A stretch of DNA of 64,000 bases from Gemmatimonadota bacterium (lineage in GTDB: Bacteria; Gemmatimonadota; Gemmatimonadetes; Longimicrobiales; Gaopeijiaceae), in contig JACZXQ010000005.1 of assembly GCA_022571515.1 (NCBI GenBank), positions 95,526-159,525 on the forward strand, read 5' to 3'. The translations under genes and the position numbers were made by a program. The notes beneath the pieces are model-generated. The model was not told the origin of the DNA, made no database searches, and saw only the letters and a program-made list of their open reading frames with translations. Shown here in pieces: positions 15,399-24,981 of this stretch. Position 1 is the first letter of the stretch. The number at the start of each line of letters is the position of its first letter.

Positions 15399-15923
15399 TC
15401 AGGGTGTGAAACGGCCAAAATCTTCCGGATTCAAATGACGCAAATACTCCTTGAGTTGTTCGGGATCCATCGTCTCACCCAACGCGGGCGGGGGCGTCTC
15501 GAACTCGACCATGTGCTCGTCGGCAATCTCGATGACGATACTCTCGAGAAGGCCATCCTGGGCAAAGATCTGCGCCTCTGTGCGAAGGGCCACCGCGATG
15601 GAGTCCGAAGGGCGCGCGTCCACGGTGATCAGCTCCCCGTTACGGTCGATGAGCAACTCGGCGTAGTAGGTGCTCTCCTCGACGCGACTGATGACCACTT
15701 TTTGGAGCGACCCACCCAGGCCACCGAGGACCGAGACGAGCAGGTCGTGTGTCAACGGCCGCGCGAACTTCATCTTCTCCAATTGGGCTGCGATGGCGTG
15801 GGCCTCCCCCGGGCCGATCAAGATCGGGAGCACGCGCTCCCCATCCGTCTCCTGTAGGATCACCACCGGCGTATTGTTTCGCCGATCGAATGCTACTTTC
15901 TGTACTTCGATCTGGACCAGCAC
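15399..15923 (-). CDS. Bifunctional nuclease family protein (BFN/DUF151)
   Basis: 174 residues. MLVQIEVQKVAFDRRNNTPV and VVILQETDGERVLPILIGPG, then ARPLTHDLLVSVLGGLGGSL, YYAELLIDRNGE and DARPSDSIAVALR are the conserved core of the BFN domain. Plant members have RNase and DNase activity; the bacterial role is unclear. It lies between metK and the membrane-protein gene, in the same direction. Confidence 0.85.
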   Translation of the reverse strand: MLVQIEVQKVAFDRRNNTPVVILQETDGERVLPILIGPGEAHAIAAQLEKMKFARPLTHDLLVSVLGGLGGSLQKVVISRVEESTYYAELLIDRNGELITVDARPSDSIAVALRTEAQIFAQDGLLESIVIEIADEHMVEFETPPPALGETMDPEQLKEYLRHLNPEDFGRFTP

Positions 15924-16006
15924 GCTCTGTCACCCTCGATTCTGACGCCACGATCTCTACCTACCCGTCCCAATACTCCCTCACGCTCTCGGAGTTCAGT
16001 ATCAGG

Positions 16007-17185
16007 TTAAAGGCCGAGCGCCTGTCGAACGTCGTCGATGCGGTCCGTGCGCTCCCACGTGAAAAATTCCGCCTCTCCGCCGTTGCTCAGCGGCAGCATT
16101 TCCGGTGTGCGCCCGAAGTGCCCATAGGCCGCGGTGGGCTTGAAGATCGGCTTGCGCAGCCCGAGTCGTTCGATGATCGCTTGGGGTCTGAAATCGAATA
16201 TTTCACGCACCTTCGCCGCGACTTCCTCGTCCGGCAGCGCACCGGTCCCGAAACTGTCCACGTGGATGGAAACCGGATCCACTACGCCGATTGCGTACGC
16301 GAGTTGGATCTCCAAGCGCTGGGCGGCGCCGGCCGCCACGAGGTTCTTCGCCGCCCAGCGGGCTGCGTAGGCGGCCGACCGGTCGACCTTGGTGGCATCC
16401 TTCCCGCTGAACGAACCGCCTCCGTGGCGGCCTGTGCCGCCGTAGGTATCCACGATGATCTTGCGGCCGGTAAGTCCCGCGTCACCGTGCGGCCCACCGA
16501 TCACGAAACGCCCGGTCGGATTGATATGGAACGTGCACTGGTCCGCATCGAGGAGCTCCTCCGGCAGCGTCGGGAGGATGACGGTCTCGATGATTCCCTG
16601 GCGGATGGTGTCTTGGTCCACGTCAGGCGAGTGCTGCGTGCTCACCACAACCGTGTCGATCGACACGGGTCTATCGTCCTCGTAGACCACCGTCACCTGT
16701 GATTTGCCGTCGGGCCGGACCCATGGTAGCGCACCGTTCTCCCTGACCTCGGCAAGGCGCCGCACGAGCTTGTGGGCGAACGAGATCGGCGCCGGCATGT
16801 AGTCCTCGGTCTCGTCGGATGCGTAGCCGAACATCATGCCCTGGTCTCCGGCGCCGCCCGTGTCCACGCCCATGGCGATGTGGGGAGATTGACGGTCGAG
16901 GGTCGTGATGACCGCGCACGTCGCAGCGTCGATACCATAATCAGCGTTGTCGTAGCCGATGGACTCCAGGGTGGCACGCACCACGTCGGGAACGTCGATG
17001 CGGGTCTCCGTCGTGATCTCGCCAGCGACCAGCACCATGCCCGTGGTCACCAGGCATTCACACGCCACTCGCGACACCGGATCACCGGCCAGCAGATGAT
17101 CGAGAATGGCGTCCGAGATCTGGTCGGCGATCTTGTCGGGATGGCCAGCGGTAACGGACTCCGATGAAAAGAGATGACGGCGCAC
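16007..17185 (-). CDS. metK: S-adenosylmethionine synthase
   Basis: 392 residues, usual length. Makes S-adenosylmethionine from ATP and methionine. Motifs include [20 protein letters not shown], the [12 protein letters not shown] loop, and the [20 protein letters not shown] loop that binds the triphosphate chain, with [17 protein letters not shown] before it. Eleven bases separate it from ptsI and no SAM riboswitch is visible, so it is probably expressed from the PTS operon or from a promoter inside ptsI. Confidence 0.97.
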   Translation of the reverse strand: MRRHLFSSESVTAGHPDKIADQISDAILDHLLAGDPVSRVACECLVTTGMVLVAGEITTETRIDVPDVVRATLESIGYDNADYGIDAATCAVITTLDRQSPHIAMGVDTGGAGDQGMMFGYASDETEDYMPAPISFAHKLVRRLAEVRENGALPWVRPDGKSQVTVVYEDDRPVSIDTVVVSTQHSPDVDQDTIRQGIIETVILPTLPEELLDADQCTFHINPTGRFVIGGPHGDAGLTGRKIIVDTYGGTGRHGGGSFSGKDATKVDRSAAYAARWAAKNLVAAGAAQRLEIQLAYAIGVVDPVSIHVDSFGTGALPDEEVAAKVREIFDFRPQAIIERLGLRKPIFKPTAAYGHFGRTPEMLPLSNGGEAEFFTWERTDRIDDVRQALGL

Positions 17186-17196
17186 GAAATGGTCTC

Positions 17197-18990
17197 CTAG
17201 AGCGGTCGAGACTTATCCGGCAGTGACAGGTTCCACCGGCCGGCAAATACCGAAAGATCGACAGACTTGCCGAGTTCGTCCGCCAGCACCTTCATGACCT
17301 CTTTTCCGGTGGAGGCCGAGACGGCGGCCTTTGCGGCTTTTCGAGCATCCTCGATCCTGAACTGCCGAATCACGTTCTTGATCTCGGTAAGAGATGGCCA
17401 AGCTACGGAGAGCGCCGTGATGTCCAGGCCGAGCAGCAGGAACGCACCGAGCGGGTTGGCGGCCATTTCCCCGCAGACGCTCACCTCTATACCAGAAGCC
17501 CGCGCGACACGCGCCACCTGGTCGAGCTGCCGCACAACCGCCGGGTGGAACGGATTGAAGAGCTTGGCGAGTCGTGTGTTCGTCCTATCCACAGCCAGCG
17601 TGTACTGGGTGAGATCGTTGGTGCCGATAGAGAAGAAGTCGCAGTGCCTCGAGAGCTCCACCGCCTCGAGCGCAGCGGCGGGAGTTTCGACGAGGATCCC
17701 CAACTTGGTGCCGTGATTGTACGGAATGCCGTCACGGCGAAGGCCCTCCGCCTCTTCCTCGAGCAGTTCACGCACTTGCAGGATCTCTTCGACATCGTTG
17801 ACCAGCGGGACCATGATGCGGACGTCACCGTGGGCGCTCGCCCGCAGCATCGCGCGCAACTGAGGGCGGAAGAGTTCGGGGACGTCCAAACACACGCGCA
17901 CCGCCCTCCAACCCAGAAAGGGGTTCTCCTCACGGGGCATGTGCATGAACATCGGAAACTTGTCGCCTCCGAGATCATACGTACGGATGATGACCGCTCC
18001 GGTGGGAAACGTTTCCGCGATGCTCCGGTAGGTTTCGTACTGCTCCTCCTCGCTGGGCAGCGAGGTTTGCCCAACGACCAGGAACTCCGTGCGGAATAGC
18101 CCGATACCCTGGGCGCCGTGGCTGAGGGCATGCTGGGCCTCACCGGGAAGGTCGATGTTGGCCCTGAGCGTGACCGGCTGCCCGTCTGCGGTGACCGGGT
18201 CCATCTTGGCGATGACTTCGAACTTTGCTTCCCATGCCTGGATCTGACTATCCCGTTCACGGAAAACCACACGATCCTGTTCGTCAGGATTGAGAATCAC
18301 CCGTCCGATTCGGCCGTCCAGGATGGCTTCCTGGTCGGGCTCGATGCGTCGGGAGATATCGCCCAGCCCGACGACCGACGGGATCTGGAGCGACCGGGCT
18401 AGGATGACCCAGTGCGATGTGCGCGTTCCGAAGTCCGTGGCGATCCCAAGGACAAAGTCCAGGTCCAGCTGAGTGACAAGGGACGGTGTGAGGTTCTTGG
18501 CGACGACGATGACCTCTTCGCCGAGCCTGCCCACGTCCGACGGATCCACAATGCCAAGCAGCCTGTGCAGTACCCTGATCTGGAGATCCTCCAGATCATT
18601 CAGGCGATCCAGTACCATGGGGTGGGCGGTCCGCGTCCACTGGGCCTGAAGCTCGAGCATCCGGATGTCGAAAGCTCGAGCGGCGGTCATGCGGTTTTCT
18701 CGCACATAGCGGAGCGCAGCATCGACCAGTAACGGATCATCGAGCATCAGCATCTGTGGCTCGAATATCCGGGCCTCCATGGGTCCCAGGCGTTCCTTCG
18801 TACTCTCCTGGAGTCGTGCGATGCGTGCCTTGGCCCAGGTACGAGCTTCGTGGAAACGTTCTACCTCGTGTTCGACCTCGTCCGGCGCGACCAACTCGTG
18901 AGGGACCTCCGGCACCCCCCACTCGATCAGCAGAGTCTTGCCGATCGCGATACCGTCTGCGGCGGCGAACCCGTCGAAAACCGTGGACAC
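17197..18990 (-). CDS. ptsI: PTS enzyme I (phosphoenolpyruvate-protein phosphotransferase)
   Basis: 597 residues from GTG at 18988-18990, five bases after the ptsH stop. EI takes phosphate from phosphoenolpyruvate onto a histidine (about residue 197, in [16 protein letters not shown]) and passes it to HPr. The PEP-binding barrel is intact: [56 protein letters not shown] and the cysteine in [10 protein letters not shown]. The residue after the active His is Trp instead of the common Thr, a natural variation. It is the sixth phosphotransferase gene in the cluster. Confidence 0.96.
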   Translation of the reverse strand: MSTVFDGFAAADGIAIGKTLLIEWGVPEVPHELVAPDEVEHEVERFHEARTWAKARIARLQESTKERLGPMEARIFEPQMLMLDDPLLVDAALRYVRENRMTAARAFDIRMLELQAQWTRTAHPMVLDRLNDLEDLQIRVLHRLLGIVDPSDVGRLGEEVIVVAKNLTPSLVTQLDLDFVLGIATDFGTRTSHWVILARSLQIPSVVGLGDISRRIEPDQEAILDGRIGRVILNPDEQDRVVFRERDSQIQAWEAKFEVIAKMDPVTADGQPVTLRANIDLPGEAQHALSHGAQGIGLFRTEFLVVGQTSLPSEEEQYETYRSIAETFPTGAVIIRTYDLGGDKFPMFMHMPREENPFLGWRAVRVCLDVPELFRPQLRAMLRASAHGDVRIMVPLVNDVEEILQVRELLEEEAEGLRRDGIPYNHGTKLGILVETPAAALEAVELSRHCDFFSIGTNDLTQYTLAVDRTNTRLAKLFNPFHPAVVRQLDQVARVARASGIEVSVCGEMAANPLGAFLLLGLDITALSVAWPSLTEIKNVIRQFRIEDARKAAKAAVSASTGKEVMKVLADELGKSVDLSVFAGRWNLSLPDKSRPL

Positions 18991-18994
18991 GGGC

Positions 18995-19276
18995 TCAGAT
19001 CTCCTCGAAGCCACGATCAACGAGTGACTGGAGCGCGTCGAGCGCCTCCTCAGCATCCGTTCCTTCCGCTCGGATGACGAGGCGAGTGCCCTGTTCAGCG
19101 GCAAGCATGAGGACGCCCATGATGCTCTTGCCGTTGACGTCGAGATTGTCCTTTTTCACCCAGATTTCGCTCGTGAACCGGCCTGCCAACTTCACGAACT
19201 CCGCCGCCGGGCGGGCATGGAAGCCCATCCGGTTGACGATCTGTACAGTTCGTTCGACGCTACCGTTCGACGTCAT
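18995..19276 (-). CDS. ptsH: Phosphocarrier protein HPr
   Basis: 93 residues from ATG at 19274-19276. GFHARPAAEFV carries the phospho-acceptor His20. GKSIMGVLMLAAEQG carries Ser51, the site that HPr kinase phosphorylates; hprK lies in the same operon, so both forms of control are likely. It overlaps the IID stop by 4 nt. Confidence 0.96.
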   Translation of the reverse strand: MTSNGSVERTVQIVNRMGFHARPAAEFVKLAGRFTSEIWVKKDNLDVNGKSIMGVLMLAAEQGTRLVIRAEGTDAEEALDALQSLVDRGFEEI

Positions 19277-20019
19277 GCGAGTCCTAGGATGGAAAGTGCG
19301 AGAACAGCCAAGGCTGTAAGTACAGCGGTGGGCCGCCAAGCAGCATAACCGACTCGGTGTCCCACCGCGAATCCCACCACCGATACGAGAAGCCACGGCC
19401 AGAGCCCGACTCCCAGGCTGCGGCCATCCACCACGAACACGCCGATGAGCGCACCTAGGGCGAATGACCCGGCGGCTAGCGTCTTCTTAGTGAGGCCGGG
19501 CAAATCCGCCGCTCTCAAACGCTCCACGACACGATGTCCGCCCTGGAGCCCGATCATGAAGCTCCAGATGCGTAGCCAGAGGTGCCCGATGTTGTAAAGG
19601 ATGAGGAAGAGGCCGATCACAACGTACGGCGGCGCGCCGAGCCATCCCACAGTGAGCGCCAGGAGGAGAACCAGTGGCCGGAATCCCGCCCACACGAGAC
19701 CGTCACCGAGGCTGCCGAGGCTGCCTCGAATGCCGTTCTTGAATCGCTCGATCATCTGGGGATCAGCGCCCTCCTCCTCCAGCCGAATCACCGCTCCGGT
19801 AGCGATTCCCGACAGATAAGGGTGCGTGTTGAACGGCTGCACATGTCGCCGCACGGCGCTGCTGAGGTGCTCCGGCTCTCCCCGGAACTTTACGCGGAGC
19901 ATCGGCAACAGTGTGTAGGCCAGGCCACTTCCGACCAGGGACCGATAGTTCCACGATCCCTGGATCAAGAACGTTCTCAGGAAGGCCCTCAGGCAGGCGG
20001 ACGTGACGAGAACGCTCAC
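19273..20019 (-). CDS. PTS mannose-family EIID component
   Basis: 248 residues from a GTG that overlaps the IIC stop (GTGA). SACLRAFLRTFLIQGSWNYR is the conserved N-terminus of mannose/fructose/sorbose IID proteins, followed by FNTHPYLSGIATGAVIRLEE and GLGDGL-type residues in GSLGSLGDGLVWAGFRPLVL. The C-terminal half has several membrane spans and a last span that anchors the protein beside IIC. Together IIC and IID form the sugar channel. Confidence 0.92.
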   Translation of the reverse strand: MSVLVTSACLRAFLRTFLIQGSWNYRSLVGSGLAYTLLPMLRVKFRGEPEHLSSAVRRHVQPFNTHPYLSGIATGAVIRLEEEGADPQMIERFKNGIRGSLGSLGDGLVWAGFRPLVLLLALTVGWLGAPPYVVIGLFLILYNIGHLWLRIWSFMIGLQGGHRVVERLRAADLPGLTKKTLAAGSFALGALIGVFVVDGRSLGVGLWPWLLVSVVGFAVGHRVGYAAWRPTAVLTALAVLALSILGLA

Positions 20020-20672
20020 GACAAGTACGCCCCTACCAGGCCAGCCACGAGCCCCGCAACGAACAGCACCCGCTGTTTGGGCCAACCCCCGAATCCCTTG
20101 TACAAGATGCCGAGTGGAACGGAAGCTCCAGCCAGGATCAGGCCGACCGTCCAGGCCGAATCCAGCGGCCATAGGGCCGCCAGGCCCGGCACCACGGCGA
20201 TGCCAATAAGGAGGCCGACCGCCGTTAGGAGCACTCCACGTACGAGATCACTGAGAATTGCAAGCGCGTGCGCGAGTTCGAGAACGGCTGGTGAGCCCCC
20301 CTCTCCCACCATTCTCCCGAGGATCAGGCCGTTCAGGCGGCGCTGAAGACTGACGGTCCAGCCGCCCACTTGGCTCCAAAGGATCCCCAGGGACCAGGCG
20401 ATGGCGATGGCGCCAGGCGTACCCCCCGTCCAGACAGCCACGGTCGCGGCTACCACCGTCGCAGGGCCTGTGTCGGGAAAGCGCGCACCACCGGCCGGAA
20501 CCGTCGCCAGGTGATAGAGTTCGAGTGTGGAGCCTATCAGCAGTCCGGTAACCGCATCGCCGGCGAGAGCTCCCGCGATGACTCCAGCCACGAGGGGGCG
20601 GGACACCATGAACTGACCTACGGCAGTGGTGTCCAGGGCGAGCAAGCCGCCCACGAGCGATACCACCAACAC
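20016..20672 (-). CDS. PTS mannose/sorbose-family EIIC component
   Basis: 218 residues, shorter than typical IIC (about 250-265). It begins MLVVSLVGGLLALDTTAVGQ, with SRPLVAGVIAGALAGDAVTG and GSTLELYHLATVPAGGARFP, the mannose-family pattern (usually GATLQL followed by lysine-rich residues). Six or more hydrophobic segments follow, ending LFVAGLVAGLVGAYLS. The altered pore motif and short length hint at an unusual substrate or a mainly regulatory complex. Confidence 0.9.
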   Translation of the reverse strand: MLVVSLVGGLLALDTTAVGQFMVSRPLVAGVIAGALAGDAVTGLLIGSTLELYHLATVPAGGARFPDTGPATVVAATVAVWTGGTPGAIAIAWSLGILWSQVGGWTVSLQRRLNGLILGRMVGEGGSPAVLELAHALAILSDLVRGVLLTAVGLLIGIAVVPGLAALWPLDSAWTVGLILAGASVPLGILYKGFGGWPKQRVLFVAGLVAGLVGAYLS

Positions 20673-20677
20673 GTCGC

Positions 20678-21157
20678 TCAGGAGAGCAGGGTCTCCAGAT
20701 CCACCCGCCGCGACCCGGGTAGATCCTGCGCTGTCACCGTTACGCCCTCGGACACAATCTCGCGGAGCTGTGATGCCTCGCCGGTGTTCAGGTGCAGGTA
20801 AGGAAGGCGCTCTACACGGTCCGTCGAGTGGTGAAGGCCGCCGAGATTGACGGTCTCTCCCTCCATGCAGCGGTCACGCGCAAGCTCCAACATGGACTCG
20901 ACCTTCCGGGTGAGGATGACGGTAGAGATGTCGTCATCACGGAGTTCCGGAAGCCTCTGGCGGCATTCGGTCACGCTCAGGAACTCACCGTCGGCGTCCT
21001 CGGGGAGGCCCAACCGGTAGAGGTCTTGTTCCCAGTCGCTGCCGGCCAACTCGTCGTCCACGACGATGTAGCGGCGGGGCCTGAGTCGCGTGCCCCATCC
21101 GATCACCACCTGCCCGTGGATGAGGCGCTCGTCGATCCGAAAGAGTACGACCGTCAT
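20678..21157 (-). CDS. PTS mannose-family EIIB component
   Basis: 159 residues. TVVLFRIDERLIHGQVVIGW contains the phospho-histidine (His14) in the DERLIHGQV motif of the family. YIVVDDELAGSDWEQDL and VNLGGLHH are further matches. It is a cytoplasmic protein, not fused to IIA, starting one base after the IIA stop. Confidence 0.94.
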   Translation of the reverse strand: MTVVLFRIDERLIHGQVVIGWGTRLRPRRYIVVDDELAGSDWEQDLYRLGLPEDADGEFLSVTECRQRLPELRDDDISTVILTRKVESMLELARDRCMEGETVNLGGLHHSTDRVERLPYLHLNTGEASQLREIVSEGVTVTAQDLPGSRRVDLETLLS

Positions 21158-21158
21158 G

Positions 21159-21551
21159 TCACTCGAAGGTAGGCACGCTCCGAACCCCTGCTTGCCCTCT
21201 CTCGAGGAGCCGAGGAACCAACTCGTCGAGCGGAAGGCTGCGGTTGAAGACGAAGTCCAGAAGCATGGGTAGGTTGACCCCTGCCACGACGACGCGATGA
21301 CCATTGTCCCGGCAGGTGATCTGCGCCGCCATCGTACAACTCCCGCTGGTCAGGTCGGTAAAAATTATGGCGGGCGCGTCCCCCACCAAATCGTTCAATC
21401 GGTCGACCATGACCTGAGGGTTCACGCCCTCGTTGCTCAGCGGGACGATGACGGCCTCGTCAGCGCCGGCGATCTTGATGACGGCGTCCACCATACCCCG
21501 GGCCATGGCGCCGTGCGCGAGCAGCACACCAAGGATGGGCTCGTCACTCAT
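21159..21551 (-). CDS. PTS mannose-family EIIA component
   Basis: 130 residues from ATG at 21549-21551. ILGVLLAHGAMARGMVDAVI holds the active His13; AIIFTDLTSGSCTMAAQ is the FTDLFGGSP-like loop and VVVAGVNLPMLLDF the GVNLPML motif of the family. It overlaps hprK by 8 nt. Phosphate flows EI to HPr to this protein to IIB. Confidence 0.94.
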   Translation of the reverse strand: MSDEPILGVLLAHGAMARGMVDAVIKIAGADEAVIVPLSNEGVNPQVMVDRLNDLVGDAPAIIFTDLTSGSCTMAAQITCRDNGHRVVVAGVNLPMLLDFVFNRSLPLDELVPRLLERGQAGVRSVPTFE

Positions 21552-22536
21552 AATCCTGTTCCAGGTGTGCTTTGACCGGCTGTATCGCGTCTTGGATGCG
21601 CTGATCAAACGCGGCTGCCGTATCGACGCCGGAGTACTTGAGGAGGTAGTTCATCGCGACCACTTCTGAGATCACCGTGATGTTCTTGCCCGGATTGAGT
21701 GGGATAGTGACGGTGGGAATTCGCACACCCAGCACCTCGGTCTCGGACGTGTCGAGCCCGGTCCGAGTATATTCCTTTCCGTCGGCCCAGTGCTCGAGCT
21801 GCACGATGACCTCGAGGCGTTTTTGCTGCCGAATGGCTCGGATGCCGAAGAGTGCTCCGACATCGATAATCCCCAGGCCTCGGATCTCCATGTGGTGAGC
21901 CTGGAGCTCGTGGCCCCGCCCTATCAACACATCGGCTCCCCGGCGTGACACCATCACCAGATCGTCGGCGACGAGCCGGTGGCCTCTCTCGACCAGATCG
22001 AGAACGCATTCGCTCTTTCCGACTCCACTCGTGCCCATGAACAGGAGGCCTACCCCGTAGACGTCGGCCAGCGAGCCATGGAGCTGGGTCGTCGGGGCAA
22101 GGGCGCCTTCGAGATACGGTTTGACGCGCCTGTAGAACTCCCTGGTGGTAAGCATGGTCCGCACCAGGGGTACGCCATGCTCCCGGGCCACCGAGAGAAT
22201 GTCATCCGACACCGGAAGTCCCTTGGTGACAAAAACGACCGGGATGGCGAAGGTGAAGAGTTCGCTGAGAAGTTCCTTGGCTCGCCCGGTATCCAACGAG
22301 GCCAGATAGCGCATTTCGGTCTCGCCGAACACCTGTGTACGGCCTTCGGGGAACCGCTCCGTGTAGCCCGACAATGCGAGGCCCGGGCTCGAGATATCCG
22401 AGTCGGCGATAATGCGGTCGAGGCCGACTTCGGGCGTCAGGAGTTCGAGCTCCAGGGTTTCACTTTTCCCCTCGAGAAGCTCTTGGACCGTTATCTGGGC
22501 GGTCGACTCGGAAACTTCGGTAGAGTCCCTGGTCAC
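21544..22536 (-). CDS. hprK: HPr kinase/phosphorylase
   Basis: 330 residues from GTG at 22534-22536 with GGAG upstream. HprK phosphorylates or dephosphorylates Ser of HPr in response to ATP, phosphate and glycolytic intermediates. The Walker A loop is GTSGVGKSE (about 168-176), ADDLVMVSRRG follows, and MEIRGLGIIDVGALFGI is the signature. Outside Gram-positives HprK usually serves regulation more than catabolite repression. Its place between hpf and the EII genes ties it to this PTS. Confidence 0.96.
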   Translation of the reverse strand: MTRDSTEVSESTAQITVQELLEGKSETLELELLTPEVGLDRIIADSDISSPGLALSGYTERFPEGRTQVFGETEMRYLASLDTGRAKELLSELFTFAIPVVFVTKGLPVSDDILSVAREHGVPLVRTMLTTREFYRRVKPYLEGALAPTTQLHGSLADVYGVGLLFMGTSGVGKSECVLDLVERGHRLVADDLVMVSRRGADVLIGRGHELQAHHMEIRGLGIIDVGALFGIRAIRQQKRLEVIVQLEHWADGKEYTRTGLDTSETEVLGVRIPTVTIPLNPGKNITVISEVVAMNYLLKYSGVDTAAAFDQRIQDAIQPVKAHLEQDYE

Positions 22537-22542
22537 ATTCAG

Positions 22543-22875
22543 TTACTCCTCCATGCCGGACACCGTCTCGGACAGCTTCGGTCCCTGATGGTCTCGCTTC
22601 TGGTCTCGGCCGCGCCGCAGCATACGTCCCAGACGATCGACGAGTTGATCCAGGGCACCCTGAAAGGTGTCTCCCTCACCTGTGGCGACTTTCGGCTCCC
22701 TGCCGTCGATGTGCAGGATGGCCTCCACCGACTTGTTACGCTTGTTCGAGTCGAAAATGACCTTGGCGGCACGCAAGTCGGGATCGTACCGGGTGAGCTT
22801 CTGTAACTGATATCGAGTTCTATCCATGACGCCGTCGGGCAGGTCGCTGTGACGGGAGGATATCTGTACTCTCAT
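22543..22875 (-). CDS. hpf: Ribosome hibernation promoting factor (short type)
   Basis: 110 residues. MRVQISSRHSDLPDGVMDRT and YQLQKLTRYDPDLRAAKVIF, ending DQLVDRLGRMLRRGRDQK, fit the HPF/YfiA fold that binds the 30S decoding centre and silences ribosomes in slow growth. It lacks the C-terminal dimerisation domain of long HPF. It is first in the PTS block, six bases before hprK. hpf beside PTS genes also occurs in Proteobacteria (rpoN-hpf-ptsN). Confidence 0.92.
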   Translation of the reverse strand: MRVQISSRHSDLPDGVMDRTRYQLQKLTRYDPDLRAAKVIFDSNKRNKSVEAILHIDGREPKVATGEGDTFQGALDQLVDRLGRMLRRGRDQKRDHQGPKLSETVSGMEE

Positions 22876-22916
22876 GCTTCCTCCATAGACGTTCGGCTAA
22901 CCACTCCCCATAAAAA

Positions 22917-24041
22917 CTAAACAGGGCGGTTTGGAAGGGCTACCCGGTCCAGCAACAGCGCCTCCATGCGGTCGGCTGATTCGTCCCACCTGAACCCTTC
23001 CGCGAACGACCTCGCTTCGCGCCCCATGGCCTCACGCGTTTCCTGGTCCCTCAGCAACCGCTGAAGCTCATCGGCCAATGTTCGCGAAGCTCCGTGTGGG
23101 ACGAGCACTCCCGTCCGCCCATTGATCACGGAGTCCCGCAGTCCCGGCGAGTCACTCGCCACACTCGGCGTTCCACACGCGGCGGCCTCGATAATGATGA
23201 TCCCCCAGCCCTCCTTGGGCGAGGTGAGGACGTGTAGCCAGGAGGACCGCAGAAACTGGAGCTTGTCCAACTCGTTCACGAATCCCGGGAACATCACCAT
23301 GTCCGAGAGTCCCAGTTCCTGGCACTGACGCTCGAGCGCACCCCGATGGTCACCCTTCCCCGCCACGATAAGGCGGCAAGCCACGCCGCGGTCCTTGAGT
23401 TCAGCCAGGGCGAGGATAATCAGATCGATCCGTTTGTATTTCTTGAGGCGGCCTAGGTAGAGGAGCGTAGGCACCCTGAACCGTTCGCCGGTCGGGTCCG
23501 GCGTAAAGCGGTCGAGATCGACTCCATTCGGGATGACCGTGATCTGCTCCGGGTCCATGCCCCGCGCCACGAGGTCGAGCCGTGTGGAGTCCGAGACAGC
23601 TACTACCGGGAGGTCGCGGAAAGCGCGGGGTACGGGGCGCTCGAGAAGCCACGTTGCCGTGGCGAGCGGAAGGGAAGCCTCCTGAAAAGCCGTATTCCCG
23701 AACAGGTGGTGGACGATCAAGACCACCGGAATGGCCGACCACCACGGGGCGAAGACGGGCACCTTGTTCAGGTCCTCGACGATTACGTCGTACCCTCGAG
23801 CCTGGAGATGTCGCCGAAAATACCAGGGCGCGACCAGGCCAAAAGTGTACCGGCCCCCCGCTCTGTGCACCTCGATCCCGTCGAGCTCGCAGCGTGTAGC
23901 AGAACCCGGCCAGCCGGAACAGAGCAGAGTGACTTCATGTCCACGAGACGCCAGCCTGCCGAATATCTCATGGAGGTGTGCCTCTGCGCCGCCGGCTTGC
24001 GGATTCTCCCGGTCCAGCCAGTTGACGACGAGGATCTTCAT
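22917..24041 (-). CDS. GT4-family glycosyltransferase
   Basis: 374 residues, cytoplasmic or membrane-associated. The N-terminal half has MKILVVNWLDRENPQAGGAE. The C-terminal half has VIPNGVDLDRFTPDP, TLLYLGRLKKYKRIDLIILA, the TSPKEGWGIIIIEAAACGTP segment with the EX7E-type catalytic acids, and SDSPGLRDSVINGRTG. These are retaining GT4 enzymes transferring sugars from nucleotide donors; acceptor unknown. Its ATG overlaps the nusB stop (ATGA), and it is followed by hpf after 41 bases. Confidence 0.9.
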   Translation of the reverse strand: MKILVVNWLDRENPQAGGAEAHLHEIFGRLASRGHEVTLLCSGWPGSATRCELDGIEVHRAGGRYTFGLVAPWYFRRHLQARGYDVIVEDLNKVPVFAPWWSAIPVVLIVHHLFGNTAFQEASLPLATATWLLERPVPRAFRDLPVVAVSDSTRLDLVARGMDPEQITVIPNGVDLDRFTPDPTGERFRVPTLLYLGRLKKYKRIDLIILALAELKDRGVACRLIVAGKGDHRGALERQCQELGLSDMVMFPGFVNELDKLQFLRSSWLHVLTSPKEGWGIIIIEAAACGTPSVASDSPGLRDSVINGRTGVLVPHGASRTLADELQRLLRDQETREAMGREARSFAEGFRWDESADRMEALLLDRVALPNRPV

Positions 24042-24496
24042 GTCAGCGGTGGGGGCGACTCCTGTCGCTTATAGAGAGCGTCCAGCACGCCGTTGACGAA
24101 CCTCGGCGACTCGGCACTCCCGTAACGCTCCGCAAGCCGGATCGCCTCCTGGATGGACACCTTGGGAGGCACATCGCTCAGGAAAAGCATTTCGGTTGCG
24201 GCGAGTCGGAGCACTCCACGATCGATGCCTGCGAGGCGCTCGAGCCGCCAGTTCTCCAGCGCGGCAACCAGGTGATCGTCGACGTCGGCGAAATGCGCGT
24301 CGAGTGTCCCGAGCAACCGGCGAACATAGGGCAACCGACGCTGGGCGATGGTTCGAGTCCTCAGCGTCTCATCGAGCGCGTCCAGGACAGAGGCGTCTCG
24401 CCCGGCTTCCCACAAATAGTGAATCTGCAGCGCCCAGGCCCTCGACTTGCTCCGGTCGACCTGGCTGTGTCCTTGCCCGTCGGCTTCGGGAGTCAT
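24038..24496 (-). CDS. nusB: Transcription antitermination factor NusB
   Basis: 152 residues. NusB with NusE binds boxA RNA to promote rRNA antitermination. SKSRAWALQIHYLWEAGRD is the conserved N-terminal helix; GVLRLAATEMLF, VPPKVSIQEAIRLAERYGSA and SPRFVNGVLDALYK are the C-terminal signature. It follows ribH with a 4-nt overlap, the common ribH-nusB order. Confidence 0.95.
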   Translation of the reverse strand: MTPEADGQGHSQVDRSKSRAWALQIHYLWEAGRDASVLDALDETLRTRTIAQRRLPYVRRLLGTLDAHFADVDDHLVAALENWRLERLAGIDRGVLRLAATEMLFLSDVPPKVSIQEAIRLAERYGSAESPRFVNGVLDALYKRQESPPPLT

Positions 24497-24981
24497 CGGC
24501 TCCCGAACTCCGCGTTGAAGTCGATCATGGCGAGTGCGCTCACAGCCAACTCACGCCCCTTGTTTCCGCGAGCCCGTGTGGCACGAGCCTCGGCTTGCTC
24601 CACCGTGTCTGTCGTGAGGACGCCGAAAATCAGGGGCACGTCGATACTGCGCGCGACCGCCCCGAGCCCTGTCGAAGCTTCGCCGGCCACGTAGTCGAAA
24701 TGAGAAGTCTCACCGCGGATGACACATCCCAAAGCGACGATCACATCGAAACGAGCGGTCGCGGCCGCGGTGCGCGCAGCCTGTGGAAGCTCCCACGCTC
24801 CCGGCACGTACCCGACATGAATGTCGGCCTGCCCCACGCCGTGCTCGATGAGCCCTTCGATGCATCCAGCACGAAGCTCCTCGGTGATGGAGGAGTTGAA
24901 GCGGGCGACCAGCACCGCAACGCGCACACCCGCCCCGCTTCGGGGAGTAGGAAGATGGCGCTCCGACCCTTTGGGTTGCAC
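24493..24981 (-). CDS. ribH: 6,7-dimethyl-8-ribityllumazine synthase
   Basis: 162 residues from GTG, overlapping the ribBA stop by one base. Condenses the dihydroxybutanone phosphate and pyrimidine intermediates of riboflavin synthesis. VLVARFNSSITEELRAGCIE, GYVPGAWELPQAA, ALGCVIRGETSHFDYVAGEA and PLIFGVLTTDTVEQAEAR are the active-site blocks; the catalytic His is in GETSHFDYV. RARGNKGRELAVSAL closes the fold. Confidence 0.96.
   Translation of the reverse strand: MQPKGSERHLPTPRSGAGVRVAVLVARFNSSITEELRAGCIEGLIEHGVGQADIHVGYVPGAWELPQAARTAAATARFDVIVALGCVIRGETSHFDYVAGEASTGLGAVARSIDVPLIFGVLTTDTVEQAEARATRARGNKGRELAVSALAMIDFNAEFGSR

Noticed and set aside
19273..22875. FMN, SAM or PTS-type riboswitch leaders ahead of the operons
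   Set aside because: Junctions are a few bases or overlapping, leaving no room for a riboswitch.
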